Positions 1 to 7,999 are shown, counted from the first letter of the stretch. The stretch: 64,000 bases of DNA from Thiocystis violacea (GCF_016583575.1 NZ_NRRG01000005.1:79782-143781), one strand, 5' to 3'. Notes: generated by a model from the letters alone, not told the origin. Made by a program: numbers and translations.

Positions 1-2
1 AC

Positions 3-1853
3 AGCCTGCTGGGCGATTGGAACGACACCTATGTCATCACCTCGCAGTCGCTTCCCGAGTACGAGGGGTCGGACTCCAATCTGCTGTTCGCGACCTTCGT
101 TCCCCATGCGAGCGTGGAGAAGATGTCGCGCCATGTGCGCATCTTCGAGCGGCGCCAGCGTTTCTTCGCGGCGGCGGTGTTCGTGGTCGTGTTCACGGCG
201 GTCATCTATCTCGTCTCCTCGCGGCTGAACAAGGTTCTCAAGCGCATGACCCGGTTCTCCCAGCGGGCGCTCGGGATCCCCGAGCCGGGCTTCCATCGCG
301 CCGGCAATCAACTGGTGCTGCTGGAGGATTGGATCCAGCATTTCACCCACCTGGTGCTGACCGCCCGCGAGGAGATGAGCCAGCGGCATCAGGCCGCGCT
401 GCGCGAGAGCGAGGCGCTCAAGGCGGCGATGATGGAGGCGTCGCTGGATGCCATCGTCACCCTGGACCACAGCGGGCGCGTCATCGAATACAATCCGGCG
501 GCGGAACGGCTGTTCGGCCTGGGGCGGCCCTTCGCGATCGGCTCCATCTTCACCGAACGCTTCCTGCCCGATGTCGCCCGCGCGGCCTTCAAGCGTCTGC
601 TCGATCGCTCCCGGCATCTGCATCGCGAGCCACTGGGACGGGGCGAGCTGATCGCGCTGCGCGCCGACGGATCCGAGGTTCCAGTGGAGATCTCCATTGC
701 CCCCATCGATCGCGTCGACGAACGTTTCTTCACCCTTTATATCCATAACATCAGCAGTCGCAAGCGCGCGGAACAGGAGATCAAGAGCCTCGCCCGTTTC
801 GCCAGCGAGAGTCCGAACCCCATCCTGCGCGTCACGGCGGCCGGCCTCATCGTCTACGCCAACAACGCCAGCCGCCCGTTGCTGCGGGCCTGGGGGGCCG
901 AGTCGGGGGAAAGCCTGCCGGAGGAGTGGGGCGCGACGGTCGCGAGTGCCCTGGAGATCGGCCAGCCGCTGGAGCGTGAACTCGATGTCTTCGGGCAGCT
1001 TTACTCCCTCTTGTTCGCGCCGATCCGCGACCTCGGCTACGTGAACATCTACGCGCGCGACATCACGGCGGTGCGCCGGGCCGAGCAGGAGTCCCGCCAG
1101 CACCAGGCCGAGCTGGTTCATGTCTGCCGCCTGAGCACCATGGGCGAGGTCGCGACCGGGATGGCGCACGAGCTGAATCAGCCGCTCTCGGCCATCGTCA
1201 ACTATGCCAACGGCTGCACGCGCCGCCTGCAAAGCGGGCTCGGGCAGACCGACGAGCTGATCGGCGCGATGAACCAGATCACCGCCCAGGCCAAGCGCGC
1301 CAGCGAGATCATCAAGCGGCTGCGCGCCCTGGTCGGCAAGCAGCCGCCCACCCGGGCGCCGGCGGATCTGAATCATCTGGTGCGCGAGGTCTGCTCCTTC
1401 CTGGAGTTCGAGACGAGCCGGATCGGGGTTCAGATCGAGCTGGACCTGGACCCGAACGAGATTCCGGTGTGCGTCGATCTGGTCCAGGTCGAGCAGGTGC
1501 TGCTCAACCTGGTCGGCAACGCGCTCGACGCCCTGGAGGAACGTCCGGAGGACGGGCGCCATCTGCGCCTGCGTACCACCATGGACAGCGAACGGGCGCA
1601 TGTCGCCGTCGAGGATAGCGGACCGGGCATCTCGCCGGAGCGCATCCAGGGACTCTTCGATCCCTTCGTGACCACCAAGGACAGCGGCATGGGCATGGGT
1701 CTGGCGATCAGTCAGACCATCGTCGAAAATCACGAGGGACGTATCTGGGCCGAGTCCAGTCTTGGACAAGGCTCGACCTTTCACATGAGCCTGCCGCTCT
1801 CCGCGATCCCGAGGGAGACCGAGCAGGCTCGCATCGAATCGCTGGAAACCTAG
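3..1853 (+). CDS. PAS-domain sensor histidine kinase, FixL-like (5' end outside window)
   Basis: The reading frame is open from base 3, so the N-terminus lies left of the window; the first ATG inside (114) is not the true start. Visible order: end of an extracytoplasmic part, one membrane helix (about 165-225 bp, FFAAAVFVVVFTAVIYLV), a linker, PAS 1 (about 420-760), PAS 2 (about 780-1080), HisKA with H-box HELNQPL near 1170, and an HATPase domain with N-box NLVGNALDA, G1 EDSGPGI and G2 GMGMGLAI. HELNQPL is typical of the FixL/DctB/TtrS class. Its stop is followed at once by the response regulator, so the two form a pair. The signal sensed is unknown because the sensor part is missing. Function as a kinase is nearly certain. 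Confidence 0.93.
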   Translation, partial: SLLGDWNDTYVITSQSLPEYEGSDSNLLFATFVPHASVEKMSRHVRIFERRQRFFAAAVFVVVFTAVIYLVSSRLNKVLKRMTRFSQRALGIPEPGFHRAGNQLVLLEDWIQHFTHLVLTAREEMSQRHQAALRESEALKAAMMEASLDAIVTLDHSGRVIEYNPAAERLFGLGRPFAIGSIFTERFLPDVARAAFKRLLDRSRHLHREPLGRGELIALRADGSEVPVEISIAPIDRVDERFFTLYIHNISSRKRAEQEIKSLARFASESPNPILRVTAAGLIVYANNASRPLLRAWGAESGESLPEEWGATVASALEIGQPLERELDVFGQLYSLLFAPIRDLGYVNIYARDITAVRRAEQESRQHQAELVHVCRLSTMGEVATGMAHELNQPLSAIVNYANGCTRRLQSGLGQTDELIGAMNQITAQAKRASEIIKRLRALVGKQPPTRAPADLNHLVREVCSFLEFETSRIGVQIELDLDPNEIPVCVDLVQVEQVLLNLVGNALDALEERPEDGRHLRLRTTMDSERAHVAVEDSGPGISPERIQGLFDPFVTTKDSGMGMGLAISQTIVENHEGRIWAESSLGQGSTFHMSLPLSAIPRETEQARIESLET

Positions 1854-1854
1854 G

Positions 1855-2466
1855 ATGACCCCTGACGCAACCGTTTTTGTCGTGGACGATGACCAGGCCA
1901 TGCGCACCTCGCTGCAATGGCTGATCGAATCCACGGGTATGTCGGTCAAGACATACGACTCCGCCGACGCCTTTCTGGCCAACTATTACCCCGGACGGGC
2001 CGGCTGTCTCCTGCTCGATGTACGCATGCCCGGCATGTCCGGGCTGGAACTCCAGGCTTACATGGCGCGCGAGGGCTTTCGATTGCCGGTGATCCTGATC
2101 ACCGGTCATGGCGACGTCGCCATGGCGGTGCGGGCCATGAAGGCCGGCGCCCTGGACTTCATCGAAAAGCCCTTCCACGACGAGGATCTGCTGCGCAGCA
2201 TCCGCCAGGCGCTGGAATACGATCAGAAGACGCGGGCCAGCCGTTCCACCAAGGCCGAGATCGCCATGCGGCTCGCCGAGTTGACCCCGCGCGAGCATGA
2301 GGTCATGGACATGGTCACCGACGGCAAATCCAACAAGGAAATCGCCGCCGCGCTCGGAGTCAGCGCCAAGACCGTCGAGGCCCACCGCGCGCGGGTGATG
2401 GAGAAGATGCGCGCCGAATCGCTCGCGGAACTGGTGCGCATGGCCCTGATCGCCGGGCAGGATTAA
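1855..2466 (+). CDS. FixJ-family response regulator (REC + LuxR-type HTH)
   Basis: 203 residues, the usual FixJ length. The receiver domain has the acidic pocket VVDDD, phospho-acceptor Asp55 in LLLDVRMPG, Thr in LITGHGD and Lys in IEKPF. A C-terminal GerE/LuxR HTH follows (about residues 140-200, LTPREHEVMDMV...KTVEAHRARVMEKM). The ATG lies one base after the kinase stop, so the pair is cotranscribed and probably translationally coupled. It should activate transcription when phosphorylated by the upstream kinase; the target genes cannot be told from this window. Confidence 0.95.
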   Translation: MTPDATVFVVDDDQAMRTSLQWLIESTGMSVKTYDSADAFLANYYPGRAGCLLLDVRMPGMSGLELQAYMAREGFRLPVILITGHGDVAMAVRAMKAGALDFIEKPFHDEDLLRSIRQALEYDQKTRASRSTKAEIAMRLAELTPREHEVMDMVTDGKSNKEIAAALGVSAKTVEAHRARVMEKMRAESLAELVRMALIAGQD

Positions 2467-2589
2467 TCCCGATACCGTTCAATGGGGCGCGGGGTCCGGG
2501 TGCGACCAAAAGTGAGGCGTACCGGCCATCATCGGTTGGGGTGAACGGGAGTGAGCCCCAACAGGCTTTTTCTCCGGCGATGGAGCCTT

Positions 2590-2677
2590 GAACGAATTCG
2601 GCCAAGCGCCGGGCGTACTGTTCGGCCTCGGGTTCGTCCAGCAAGAGACAGATCAGCGACGAGGTGTCGATCACCAT
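2590..2677 (-). pseudogene. truncated VapC-type PIN toxin
   Basis: Starting at the ATG at 2677, the minus strand encodes about 28 residues of a PIN-domain toxin N-terminus (MVIDTSSLICLLLDEPEAE), including the first catalytic Asp. After about residue 30 the family resemblance stops and the frame runs into unrelated sequence. A full VapC has about 130 residues with three or four acidic catalytic positions, so this copy cannot be active. It lies 16 bp downstream of the intact antitoxin gene, the normal VapBC order. Confidence 0.7.
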
Positions 2678-2693
2678 GCGCGTTGTCGCGGGT

Positions 2694-2963
2694 TCACGCG
2701 GGCCAACCGTTGGCGTCATAGCCGATGATCTCATCCGCGCTACGCGGATCCTGTTCAGGTGCCGTTGCGCACCGGCGGCTAATGCGCAGCATCGCCGCGC
2801 GCCGTTCCTCACGGGTCGGTGTGGCAGGCGTCACGGGGCCATCAAGCAGGGTTTCCAACAACACCATCACCTCGCGGTCAATGGAGCGATGGTGCTGTCT
2901 CGCCTGCTGCTGCAAGCGTTGATGCAGGGGTTCCGGGACATCGCGCAGGGTGATCGTGGGCAT
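2694..2963 (-). CDS. FitA/VapB-like ribbon-helix-helix antitoxin
   Basis: 89 residues from the ATG at 2963. An upstream in-frame start at 3020 would add 19 residues without family character, so I prefer 2963. The N-terminus (MPTITLRDVPEPLHQRLQQQ) has the ribbon-helix-helix pattern of FitA-type antitoxins: one beta strand, then two helices, with SIDREVMVLLE as the second. It would bind its own promoter and neutralise a PIN toxin, but the toxin gene downstream is truncated, leaving an orphan antitoxin. Confidence 0.75.
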   Translation of the reverse strand: MPTITLRDVPEPLHQRLQQQARQHHRSIDREVMVLLETLLDGPVTPATPTREERRAAMLRISRRCATAPEQDPRSADEIIGYDANGWPA

Positions 2964-3151
2964 GGCTGTTGGTCTCAAGCGTTGGCGGTGAAGGATTCGG
3001 GATTCGGGTAGGTCTCCCATGGCAGATTGCAGCTCTTAACCCTCATGTGCTCACTTGAAAAGAAGCAAATTCAGTCGTTTAAACGAAAACCCGAGTGCAA
3101 GATGTTGTGTTCTGCAAGCGGCTGACACACAAGACAACGGAGTGAATCGCG

Positions 3152-3559
3152 ATGGACGCGGAAGCTGTCCATGGCTACGACGAGGATCGCCATGTGGTCG
3201 AGATCGGTAACCTGCGCGTGCTGGTGACCGAGCAAGCGGGCGAATGGTTCGCGCAGGGGATCGAAATCGACTATGCCGCGAGCGGTTGGTCATTGGAAGA
3301 GGCGCAACGGCACTTTGAGCGCGGGCTATCGGCCACGGTCGATTTGCACTTGCGGCAATTCGATTCGATCGAACGGCTGTTGAAGTTTGCGCCCGAGAGC
3401 GTCTGGAGCCAACTCAAAGCGCCCCAGGCATTCGATTTCAGTCTGATGACAGTCCATGATCTCTCCACGTTGGGAAGCGGCATGCAACGTCTGCCCTTCG
3501 ATCGCATCGCCTACCTCCCCGAGCCGAGAGTCCACCAGGCGCTTACCGCCCAAGGATGA
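3152..3559 (+). CDS. conserved-looking hypothetical protein, first gene of a broken pair
   Basis: 135 residues with no recognised domain. The middle (GIEIDYAASGWSLEEAQRHF) resembles the layout of small antitoxin-like proteins, but I would not assign it. A GGAG-type ribosome-binding site lies about 10 bp before the ATG. The stop TGA overlaps an ATG at 3556 (ATGA), the usual coupling of a two-gene cassette, and the second frame is broken. The flanks contain toxin-antitoxin remnants, so a two-gene addiction or accessory module is possible; this is inference. Confidence 0.6.
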   Translation: MDAEAVHGYDEDRHVVEIGNLRVLVTEQAGEWFAQGIEIDYAASGWSLEEAQRHFERGLSATVDLHLRQFDSIERLLKFAPESVWSQLKAPQAFDFSLMTVHDLSTLGSGMQRLPFDRIAYLPEPRVHQALTAQG

Positions 3560-3828
3560 CCCGCACGGCGACATTGAAGGTCGCTTACCGCTAGAAGATG
3601 TTCTAACCGTGCTGCGGCGCCATGACGTGAGCGTCACGACCGAACCCGCCCCGGATGGACCCTCTGCTGTAAGCTCGTTTCCGACGAGGTAGCGGAGGTT
3701 CAGTTTCTCCCCGATTCGGTGGGCGGGGTGATGTCAAGTATCTTGCCCGCAAGTTCGACATCGAGATCGTGGAGTTCCACTACTTCCGTCAGCTTGACGC
3801 CCAGCGCGAACAGCCGCCGTTGCATTGA
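3556..3828 (+). pseudogene. frameshifted second gene of the 3.2-3.8 kb pair
   Basis: Three consecutive protein-like pieces lie in different frames: one around 3565-3655 (GRLPLEDVLTVLRRHDVSV), one from about 3670 to 3725 (CKLVSDEVAEVQFLPDSVGG) and one from about 3728 to the TGA at 3826 (DVKYLARKFDIEIVEFHYF). Joined by two frameshifts they give one plausible protein of about 85 residues. The ATG at 3556 reads only 12 codons in its own frame, so a third shift near the start is possible. The gene is most simply a decayed partner of the upstream 135-residue protein. The family is unknown. Confidence 0.55.
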
Positions 3829-3869
3829 TCCGCCTTTTCATGATGGGCTGGTTCTCCAAAAAATAAATG

Positions 3870-3918
3870 CGTCCCCTTTTCGCGCGTCCCCTTTTCGCGG
3901 ATCCGTCCCCTTTTCGCG
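3870..3918. repeat. three copies of a 15-bp direct repeat CGTCCCCTTTTCGCG
   Basis: Copies lie at 3870-3884, 3885-3899 and 3904-3918; the first two are head-to-tail and the third follows a 4-bp spacer. They separate an A-rich tract (about 3857-3869) from the IS66-like remnant and probably mark its truncation point. There are no spacers of constant length, so this is not a CRISPR array. Confidence 0.85.
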
Positions 3919-4049
3919 CGGTTGAGCCGCTCGCGCGCCTCTTTGAGGTCCGCGAACAAGCGCTTGGACAACTCACGCAAAGCCGTGCCGGGCAGTCCAT
4001 GGAGACGCGCCTCGTCGAGTTGGCGAAGATCGTGATCGGTCAGGCGCAT
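3919..4049 (-). pseudogene. N-terminal remnant of an IS66-type transposase
   Basis: From the ATG at 4049 the minus strand encodes about 43 residues (RLTDHDLRQLDEARLHGL ... LFADLKEARERLN) resembling the N-terminal helical leader of IS66-family transposases in Chromatiaceae. It then runs into the 15-bp direct repeats, where similarity ends. The remaining roughly 450 residues, including the DDE core, are absent. Family assignment rests on recall of the ADLKEARERL pattern and is moderate. Confidence 0.5.
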
Positions 4050-4180
4050 CGCGTCGTATCGTCACGATGCTGTCGCCAAGACACGAAACGGCAGGCGATA
4101 ATGGGGATAAACGGCTACTGCATATCACGTTTTGCTTCAACCACTATTCCCATAAGTCATATTTCGGGTATACACTCCTG

Positions 4181-4333
4181 ATGCGGCGCGCGGCATCAAA
4201 ACGTGGCCCGCAGATGGATAGCCTGCTGGCCGTTGAAATTCCGGAGGGTTGGCTTGAAGAGCGGTTCGAAGAGTACGAGGAAAAATTTACAACTCTCTGC
4301 CCTGCGTGGGTCAATCAGGATCAATCATCCTAA
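4181..4333 (+). CDS. small hypothetical ORF (doubtful)
   Basis: 50 residues from the ATG at 4181, or 39 from the ATG at 4214 (MDSLLAVEIPEGW). The C-terminal half is acidic (LEERFEEYEEKF). There is no recognised family and no strong ribosome-binding site. It lies where base composition changes from GC-rich to AT-rich, just upstream of the 247-residue gene. It may be a remnant of the older sequence rather than a working gene. Confidence 0.3.
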   Translation: MRRAASKRGPQMDSLLAVEIPEGWLEERFEEYEEKFTTLCPAWVNQDQSS

Positions 4334-4378
4334 ATTGCGTACTTCAGAAAACAAAAAACAGAGAAAGAGGAAATACCA

Positions 4379-5122
4379 ATGAGCGAGACTTGCTTTAATA
4401 CCCTTTATGTCAAAGGCGATAGCGAGAGTGCATCTAAATTTTTTGATCTTATAAACGAGATTTCAGATATTGGTAATTATTTTCTGGATTTAGAGAAAGC
4501 ACTCGAAGAGACTGAAGCTGATTTAGATTTGCCATGCTCTTCACAAAGGCCGTGGACTAATACGTTTTCTATAGATGTCGAGGATAAAAAAATTTCATGG
4601 GAAGCAAGCAGTTACCCATCGATACTTGCTGTATATCAACTCTCGAAAAATTTTCCAGACTTAGATTTTATTCTAGACTTTGATAATACTGAAGAAGAGT
4701 TAGTGGGGTATTTCAACATACGCAATGGCGATATCTTGGATCGTCGCCTTGTAGATTTTGATGATGCTTGCCAAACATTATTATCAAATTACGGAAATGA
4801 AATAATGTCTTTAAAAAAAGGAGAGAAAATAGAAGTTGGCATCGGAATGGTTGATATTGAATGCACCGATGAAGAGGATGCGGAAATTGAGATAATCAAA
4901 AGATTTGACATTGTCTTCCAATGTGATTTGTCTCCCAAAATTATTGTTCATGTTCCAAAGGATTACGAGCATATTTCTCTTGATATGGATTTCATGAATA
5001 ATGAATGGGCATGGGATGATATTGAATATTCTGATGATGATGGTAACGAAGCCGTATGTGATAACTCATGCCATAAAGAAATGTGCGTCCATTCGGAAAA
5101 GCCATTTCCTCACTATAAATGA
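4379..5122 (+). CDS. AT-rich hypothetical protein, acidic, 247 aa
   Basis: The ATG is preceded by an AGAGGAAAT ribosome-binding site. The protein is very acidic and uses AT-rich codons (AAT, TTA, GAT) unlike the GC-rich core genes, which indicates horizontal acquisition. The N-terminus (ETCFNTLYVKGDSESASKFF) recalls the ferredoxin-like fold of DUF1281/Api92-type proteins, but the match is weak. The C-terminus has a cluster of Cys and His (VCDNSCHKEMCVH) that could bind a metal. It is the first clear gene of the AT-rich block, and a palindromic element follows immediately after its stop. Confidence 0.65.
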   Translation: MSETCFNTLYVKGDSESASKFFDLINEISDIGNYFLDLEKALEETEADLDLPCSSQRPWTNTFSIDVEDKKISWEASSYPSILAVYQLSKNFPDLDFILDFDNTEEELVGYFNIRNGDILDRRLVDFDDACQTLLSNYGNEIMSLKKGEKIEVGIGMVDIECTDEEDAEIEIIKRFDIVFQCDLSPKIIVHVPKDYEHISLDMDFMNNEWAWDDIEYSDDDGNEAVCDNSCHKEMCVHSEKPFPHYK

Positions 5123-5126
5123 ATGG

Positions 5127-5465
5127 ACCATCGCCTAGAAGGCGATGGTATCGAGTAACGGCTAAAGCCGGCGATTTCGGCTCAAGCCGAGGCGGTCCCC
5201 GCTGAAGCAGGCTCAAGGCGAAGGGGACTCCCCATCCGGGGATGGCCTCCCCTTCGATGGGGCAAGCGGAAGCCTGACGATGGCGGCGGTGAACCCTCCT
5301 CAGTCGCTTGAACAGGCTGTCACCCATGTCTCGGCGAGCGCTGAAGTCGCGACGTTGTCGCGTTTGCGCCGCTTCGAGAAAGCACGAACTAAGCCGTCGA
5401 GCTTTTTTCATGTTGAAGCCGCAAAAAATGCTCAAGCTTCCGCCTAAAGGCGGGGGTTTTACCCC
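5127..5465 (-). mobile_element. palindrome-ended IS200/IS605-like remnant (non-autonomous)
   Basis: Read on the minus strand, the segment opens with hairpin CCGCC-TTTA-GGCGG (5440-5453) preceded by TAAAACC, the same left end as the element at 61.8 kb. It closes with stem-loops CGGCTTGAGCCG and CGGCTTTAGCCG (5159-5170) and then a 9-bp stem with TTCTA loop (5127-5149). Subterminal hairpins instead of inverted repeats are the hallmark of IS200/IS605. The inside, about 300 bp, holds several GC-rich palindromes and a short arginine-rich frame but no recognisable transposase. The minus-strand 230-residue frame crossing it is an artefact of these repeats. Confidence 0.55.
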
Positions 5466-5637
5466 TCCCCATTGGAGACAATAAGCAACAGAAAAAATCT
5501 GGAGCCTTGCCGGGAGTTTGGGAACGAACCAACCCTGTACGCGGTGCGCAGACTCGCCGGACTTGGGTTCTCGGTCGTTGATGTTCAATGCTGCCACGCC
5601 TAGATGAATTGCAGCCATAATTTGAAGGAGATTGGTT

Positions 5638-5808
5638 ATGCCATCAGTAAATGTAAAAATTAAATATTCCTCTACAGGGGGCACTCCAAATGCGACAACG
5701 ACTACTTCAGTTCAAGTAAGCTCAAAGACGCCAACAGAATCAGAGGTTTCTGCTGCAATAAAGAAAAAGAATCCTAAATGGAATTTCATCATTCTTGAAA
5801 TAAAGTAG
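5638..5808 (+). CDS. small hypothetical protein, 56 aa
   Basis: The ATG at 5638 is preceded by a good GAAGGAG ribosome-binding site eight bases upstream. The protein is 56 residues: a basic N-terminus (MPSVNVKIKY), a Thr/Ser-rich middle (NATTTTSVQVSS) and a hydrophobic end (KWNFIILEIK). Codon use matches the AT-rich block. No family recognised. The pattern of alternating hydrophobic residues suggests a small beta-rich protein, which is inference. Confidence 0.55.
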   Translation: MPSVNVKIKYSSTGGTPNATTTTSVQVSSKTPTESEVSAAIKKKNPKWNFIILEIK

Positions 5809-5971
5809 TTGCCTAACAACTTGACTTTTCAAGCGGGATTAAGCGGTTAAAGGCCGGACCCTGTTGGCATAGCAGAACTTATTCTGTAATGCCGTGCCAC
5901 AGGCTCTCGGTCCAGTTTTTTTCGGCTCAATTTTACATTGAATGTTGAGCGCAGAATTAAGGAAGAGTCAC

Positions 5972-6847
5972 ATGAAACTCGAAGCAGTTAGCATCAAGCA
6001 ATGCATCACACTCAACGAAAAATGGGTGCAAGATCAAATTGCTGAAGACCCACCCATACTCGGGTTAGGAGACTTAATTTTAAAAGATAAGGAACGCATT
6101 CAACAGCATGCCGGGCGTTTAGACCTGCTTCTACAAGATCCGGAAACCTTGAAGCGATATGAGGTTGAAATCCAGCTTGGCGCAACTGATGAGAGCCACA
6201 TTATTAGAACAATAGAGTATTGGGATATTGAGCGCAAGCGGTATCCACAGTATGAACATGCCGCAGTAATAATTGCTGAAAATATAACCTCGCGATTTTT
6301 GAATGTCATTCAGCTATTTAATGGCACTATACCGTTAATTGCTATAAAGATCACCGCATACAAGGTTGGTAACGAATATGCCTTGACATTCGTCAAGGTA
6401 TTAGACGAAATGAGCCTTGGGTTGGTAGATGAGGATGAGCCGATTTCAGAACCTACTGACAGGGCGTTTTGGGAAACCAAGCGAGGAACCACTAAGACAT
6501 TGCAGTTAACGGATTCATTATTAGCCCTTGTAAAAAAAGTCGAACCAAGGGCAGCTTTGAAATACAACAAACATTATATTGGTATCGAAGTAAATGGAAT
6601 TGCTCGTAATTTTGTGACTTTTATGCCGCGAAAAGCTCATGTTATTATGACAATAAAGCTACCAAAAACAGATGAAACCGATTCGCTTTTAGATGAAGTT
6701 GCGTTGCAAAAATTAAACTATGAAAATCAGTGGCGCCAATATCGGATCAAGCTTGACTTGCTTGCCAATGCCGACGATGAAAAGCAAAAAGAAGCGATAT
6801 TAAATCTAGTCAAAGAAGCAAACGAAAACTTCGGTGGCAGCTTCTAA
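5972..6847 (+). CDS. PD-(D/E)XK-nuclease-like protein of unknown role
   Basis: 291 residues from the ATG at 5972, chosen because AAGGAAG lies nine bases upstream; the ATG at 5942 lacks a site. The motif AGRLDLLLQDP (Asp51) followed after 14 residues by YEVEIQLG (Glu66-x-Gln68) matches the PD-(D/E)XK core, with Gln in the Lys position, and HIIRTIEYWDIERKR follows as the next helix. The last 60 residues are helical and charged. It may cleave nucleic acid, but the family also includes non-cleaving members. It sits among small unrecognised AT-rich genes, which fits a defence or accessory cassette. Confidence 0.6.
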   Translation: MKLEAVSIKQCITLNEKWVQDQIAEDPPILGLGDLILKDKERIQQHAGRLDLLLQDPETLKRYEVEIQLGATDESHIIRTIEYWDIERKRYPQYEHAAVIIAENITSRFLNVIQLFNGTIPLIAIKITAYKVGNEYALTFVKVLDEMSLGLVDEDEPISEPTDRAFWETKRGTTKTLQLTDSLLALVKKVEPRAALKYNKHYIGIEVNGIARNFVTFMPRKAHVIMTIKLPKTDETDSLLDEVALQKLNYENQWRQYRIKLDLLANADDEKQKEAILNLVKEANENFGGSF

Positions 6848-6904
6848 AAATAGACTCCAATTCCAAAATCACACCCCGAATAGATATGAGAAATTGAGTA
6901 TTCG

Positions 6905-7126
6905 ATGAGTGAAAAATTAGTCATTACTCTTGACGAAGATATAACTAAAAAATACTTGGCGGAAGCGGCCAAAAAAACCCAAGCTGAAATTAACGCAGAT
7001 TGCTTGCCTTCCGGAGCTAGTCTACGTATTGATATATGCTCACCTTTTGGAAATTTATTGTATTTAAATGTTAATGGAGAATGGGAAGAAATCGGTGAGG
7101 TTGTAGTAGACTTAAAAGCAATTTAA
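6905..7126 (+). CDS. small hypothetical protein, 73 aa
   Basis: 73 residues, AT-rich codons, ATG 57 bp after the nuclease-like gene. The N-terminus (SEKLVITLDEDITKKYL) has the strand-then-helix look of small DNA-binding antitoxins, but this is not a match to a named family. The second half (SLRIDICSPFGNLLYLNV) looks beta-rich. Ribosome-binding site is weak (TTGAGTATTCG). Probably cotranscribed with its neighbours. Confidence 0.5.
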   Translation: MSEKLVITLDEDITKKYLAEAAKKTQAEINADCLPSGASLRIDICSPFGNLLYLNVNGEWEEIGEVVVDLKAI

Positions 7127-7191
7127 CCAGTCGTCAATCTGCTCGCTTGATTTTATAGGTAAAAGCAGATTAAAAATAAAGGCAAAAAGAT

Positions 7192-7443
7192 ATGGATAAT
7201 CAAAAACAAACGTGGTCAGATAACCTTAAAAAGCAAACACGCGAGATAATTGATGCTCATGGAACGGATTCTGTTTTACCTGACCTCAAGTTGCATATGA
7301 AAAATATTAGTTCTCGTTACGGCTATATCGAAATCGAAAATTTACTTAAGGGGGTCGTAAAGGTGGTTGACAAAGAAACAGGTTGTGAAGTTCTTTTCAA
7401 AAACACTGATGACTTGATCAGCGCCGGATGGGTCATCGACTAG
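7192..7443 (+). CDS. small hypothetical protein, 83 aa
   Basis: 83 residues, AT-rich, 65 bp after the previous gene on the same strand, with a purine-rich site (AAAGGCAAAAAG) before the ATG. The C-terminus (LLKGVVKVVDKETGCEVLF) alternates in a beta pattern. No family recognised. It is the last gene of the AT-rich block; a strong bidirectional terminator follows at 7646. Confidence 0.5.
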   Translation: MDNQKQTWSDNLKKQTREIIDAHGTDSVLPDLKLHMKNISSRYGYIEIENLLKGVVKVVDKETGCEVLFKNTDDLISAGWVID

Positions 7444-7645
7444 CCAAGTATATTCGTTTAATTCGTTTTCGGTGATTTAACGTAAATATAATATATTGTT
7501 TTTAAAGTTATTTTTAAAATTAAAAATCTCAACTAAGCTATTAATCGAGTATAGGATAGGTAGAGCTGCCACGCTATGAATCCGAAGTTTGGTACGGACG
7601 CCGACTGGCCGTGAAACCCATCGACCATTGCTCCAAAGCTTGACG

Positions 7646-7677
7646 AAAACGCCCTCGCGAAAACGGGGGCGTTTTTT
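7646..7677. terminator. rho-independent terminator, likely bidirectional
   Basis: AAAACGCCC (7646-7654) pairs perfectly with GGGCGTTTT (7667-7675) around a 12-base loop, followed by more T on the plus strand. It closes the AT-rich operon on the plus strand and lies at the end of the vapC remnant on the minus strand. Confidence 0.8.
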
Positions 7678-7999
7678 ATTGCGCGGTTCTGATGCCTTGG
7701 TACGGGGTTCGATGGGTTTCGCTTCGCTCTACCCATCCTACGATACTGAATCGTGGATGGTTGGCGCGGTTGGTGACTGCGGTTACAGGCCGGTCGCTCA
7801 AGTCCGCCTGGGCCTCGTCCGGTTTCTTCCTGGCCAGCACCGCCGCGACCTCGGCGATGAAGTGTGGCGGCTGATGGAATTCAGCCAACCCATCCCGATT
7901 GGCGCGGAGCAGGGCGACGGCGGCATCGACATCCGCTTCATCCGGTGCCGACTGAAAGAACCATTTGATGGCGACGCTGGCATCCACCACGTAGCGCAT
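7676..7999 (-). pseudogene. VapC-type PIN toxin, C-terminal half lost
   Basis: The ATG at 7999 shares its A with the vapB stop (TGATG). The first 68 residues are a normal PIN N-terminus: catalytic Asp in YVVDASVAIKWF and Glu in FIAEVAAVL. After LARKKPDEAQADLSD the frame passes into the dispersed GTAGGATGGG repeat and ends at 7676. The third and fourth acidic residues of the PIN active site, normally near residues 95-120, are missing, so the toxin should be inactive. Confidence 0.75.
7711..7742. repeat. copy of the GTAGGATGGG dispersed repeat
   Basis: The complement reads CGTAGGATGGGTAGAGCGAA then GCGAAACCCATC. This is an imperfect palindrome (GATGGG ... CCCATC) repeated at 12.92, 13.05 and 20.64-20.82 kb. 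Here it interrupts vapC: the toxin frame continues through it as the nonsense tail [14 protein letters not shown]. Confidence 0.85.

Noticed and set aside
3870..3918. Three 15-bp repeats as a CRISPR array
   Set aside because: The first two copies touch and the third spacer is 4 bp; there are no cas genes.
5010..5684. 230-residue minus-strand frame across 4992-5684
   Set aside because: It reads through the end of the 247-residue gene and a chain of palindromes and includes the hairpin-coded piece VKPPPLGG; best explained as chance openness of a mobile-element remnant.
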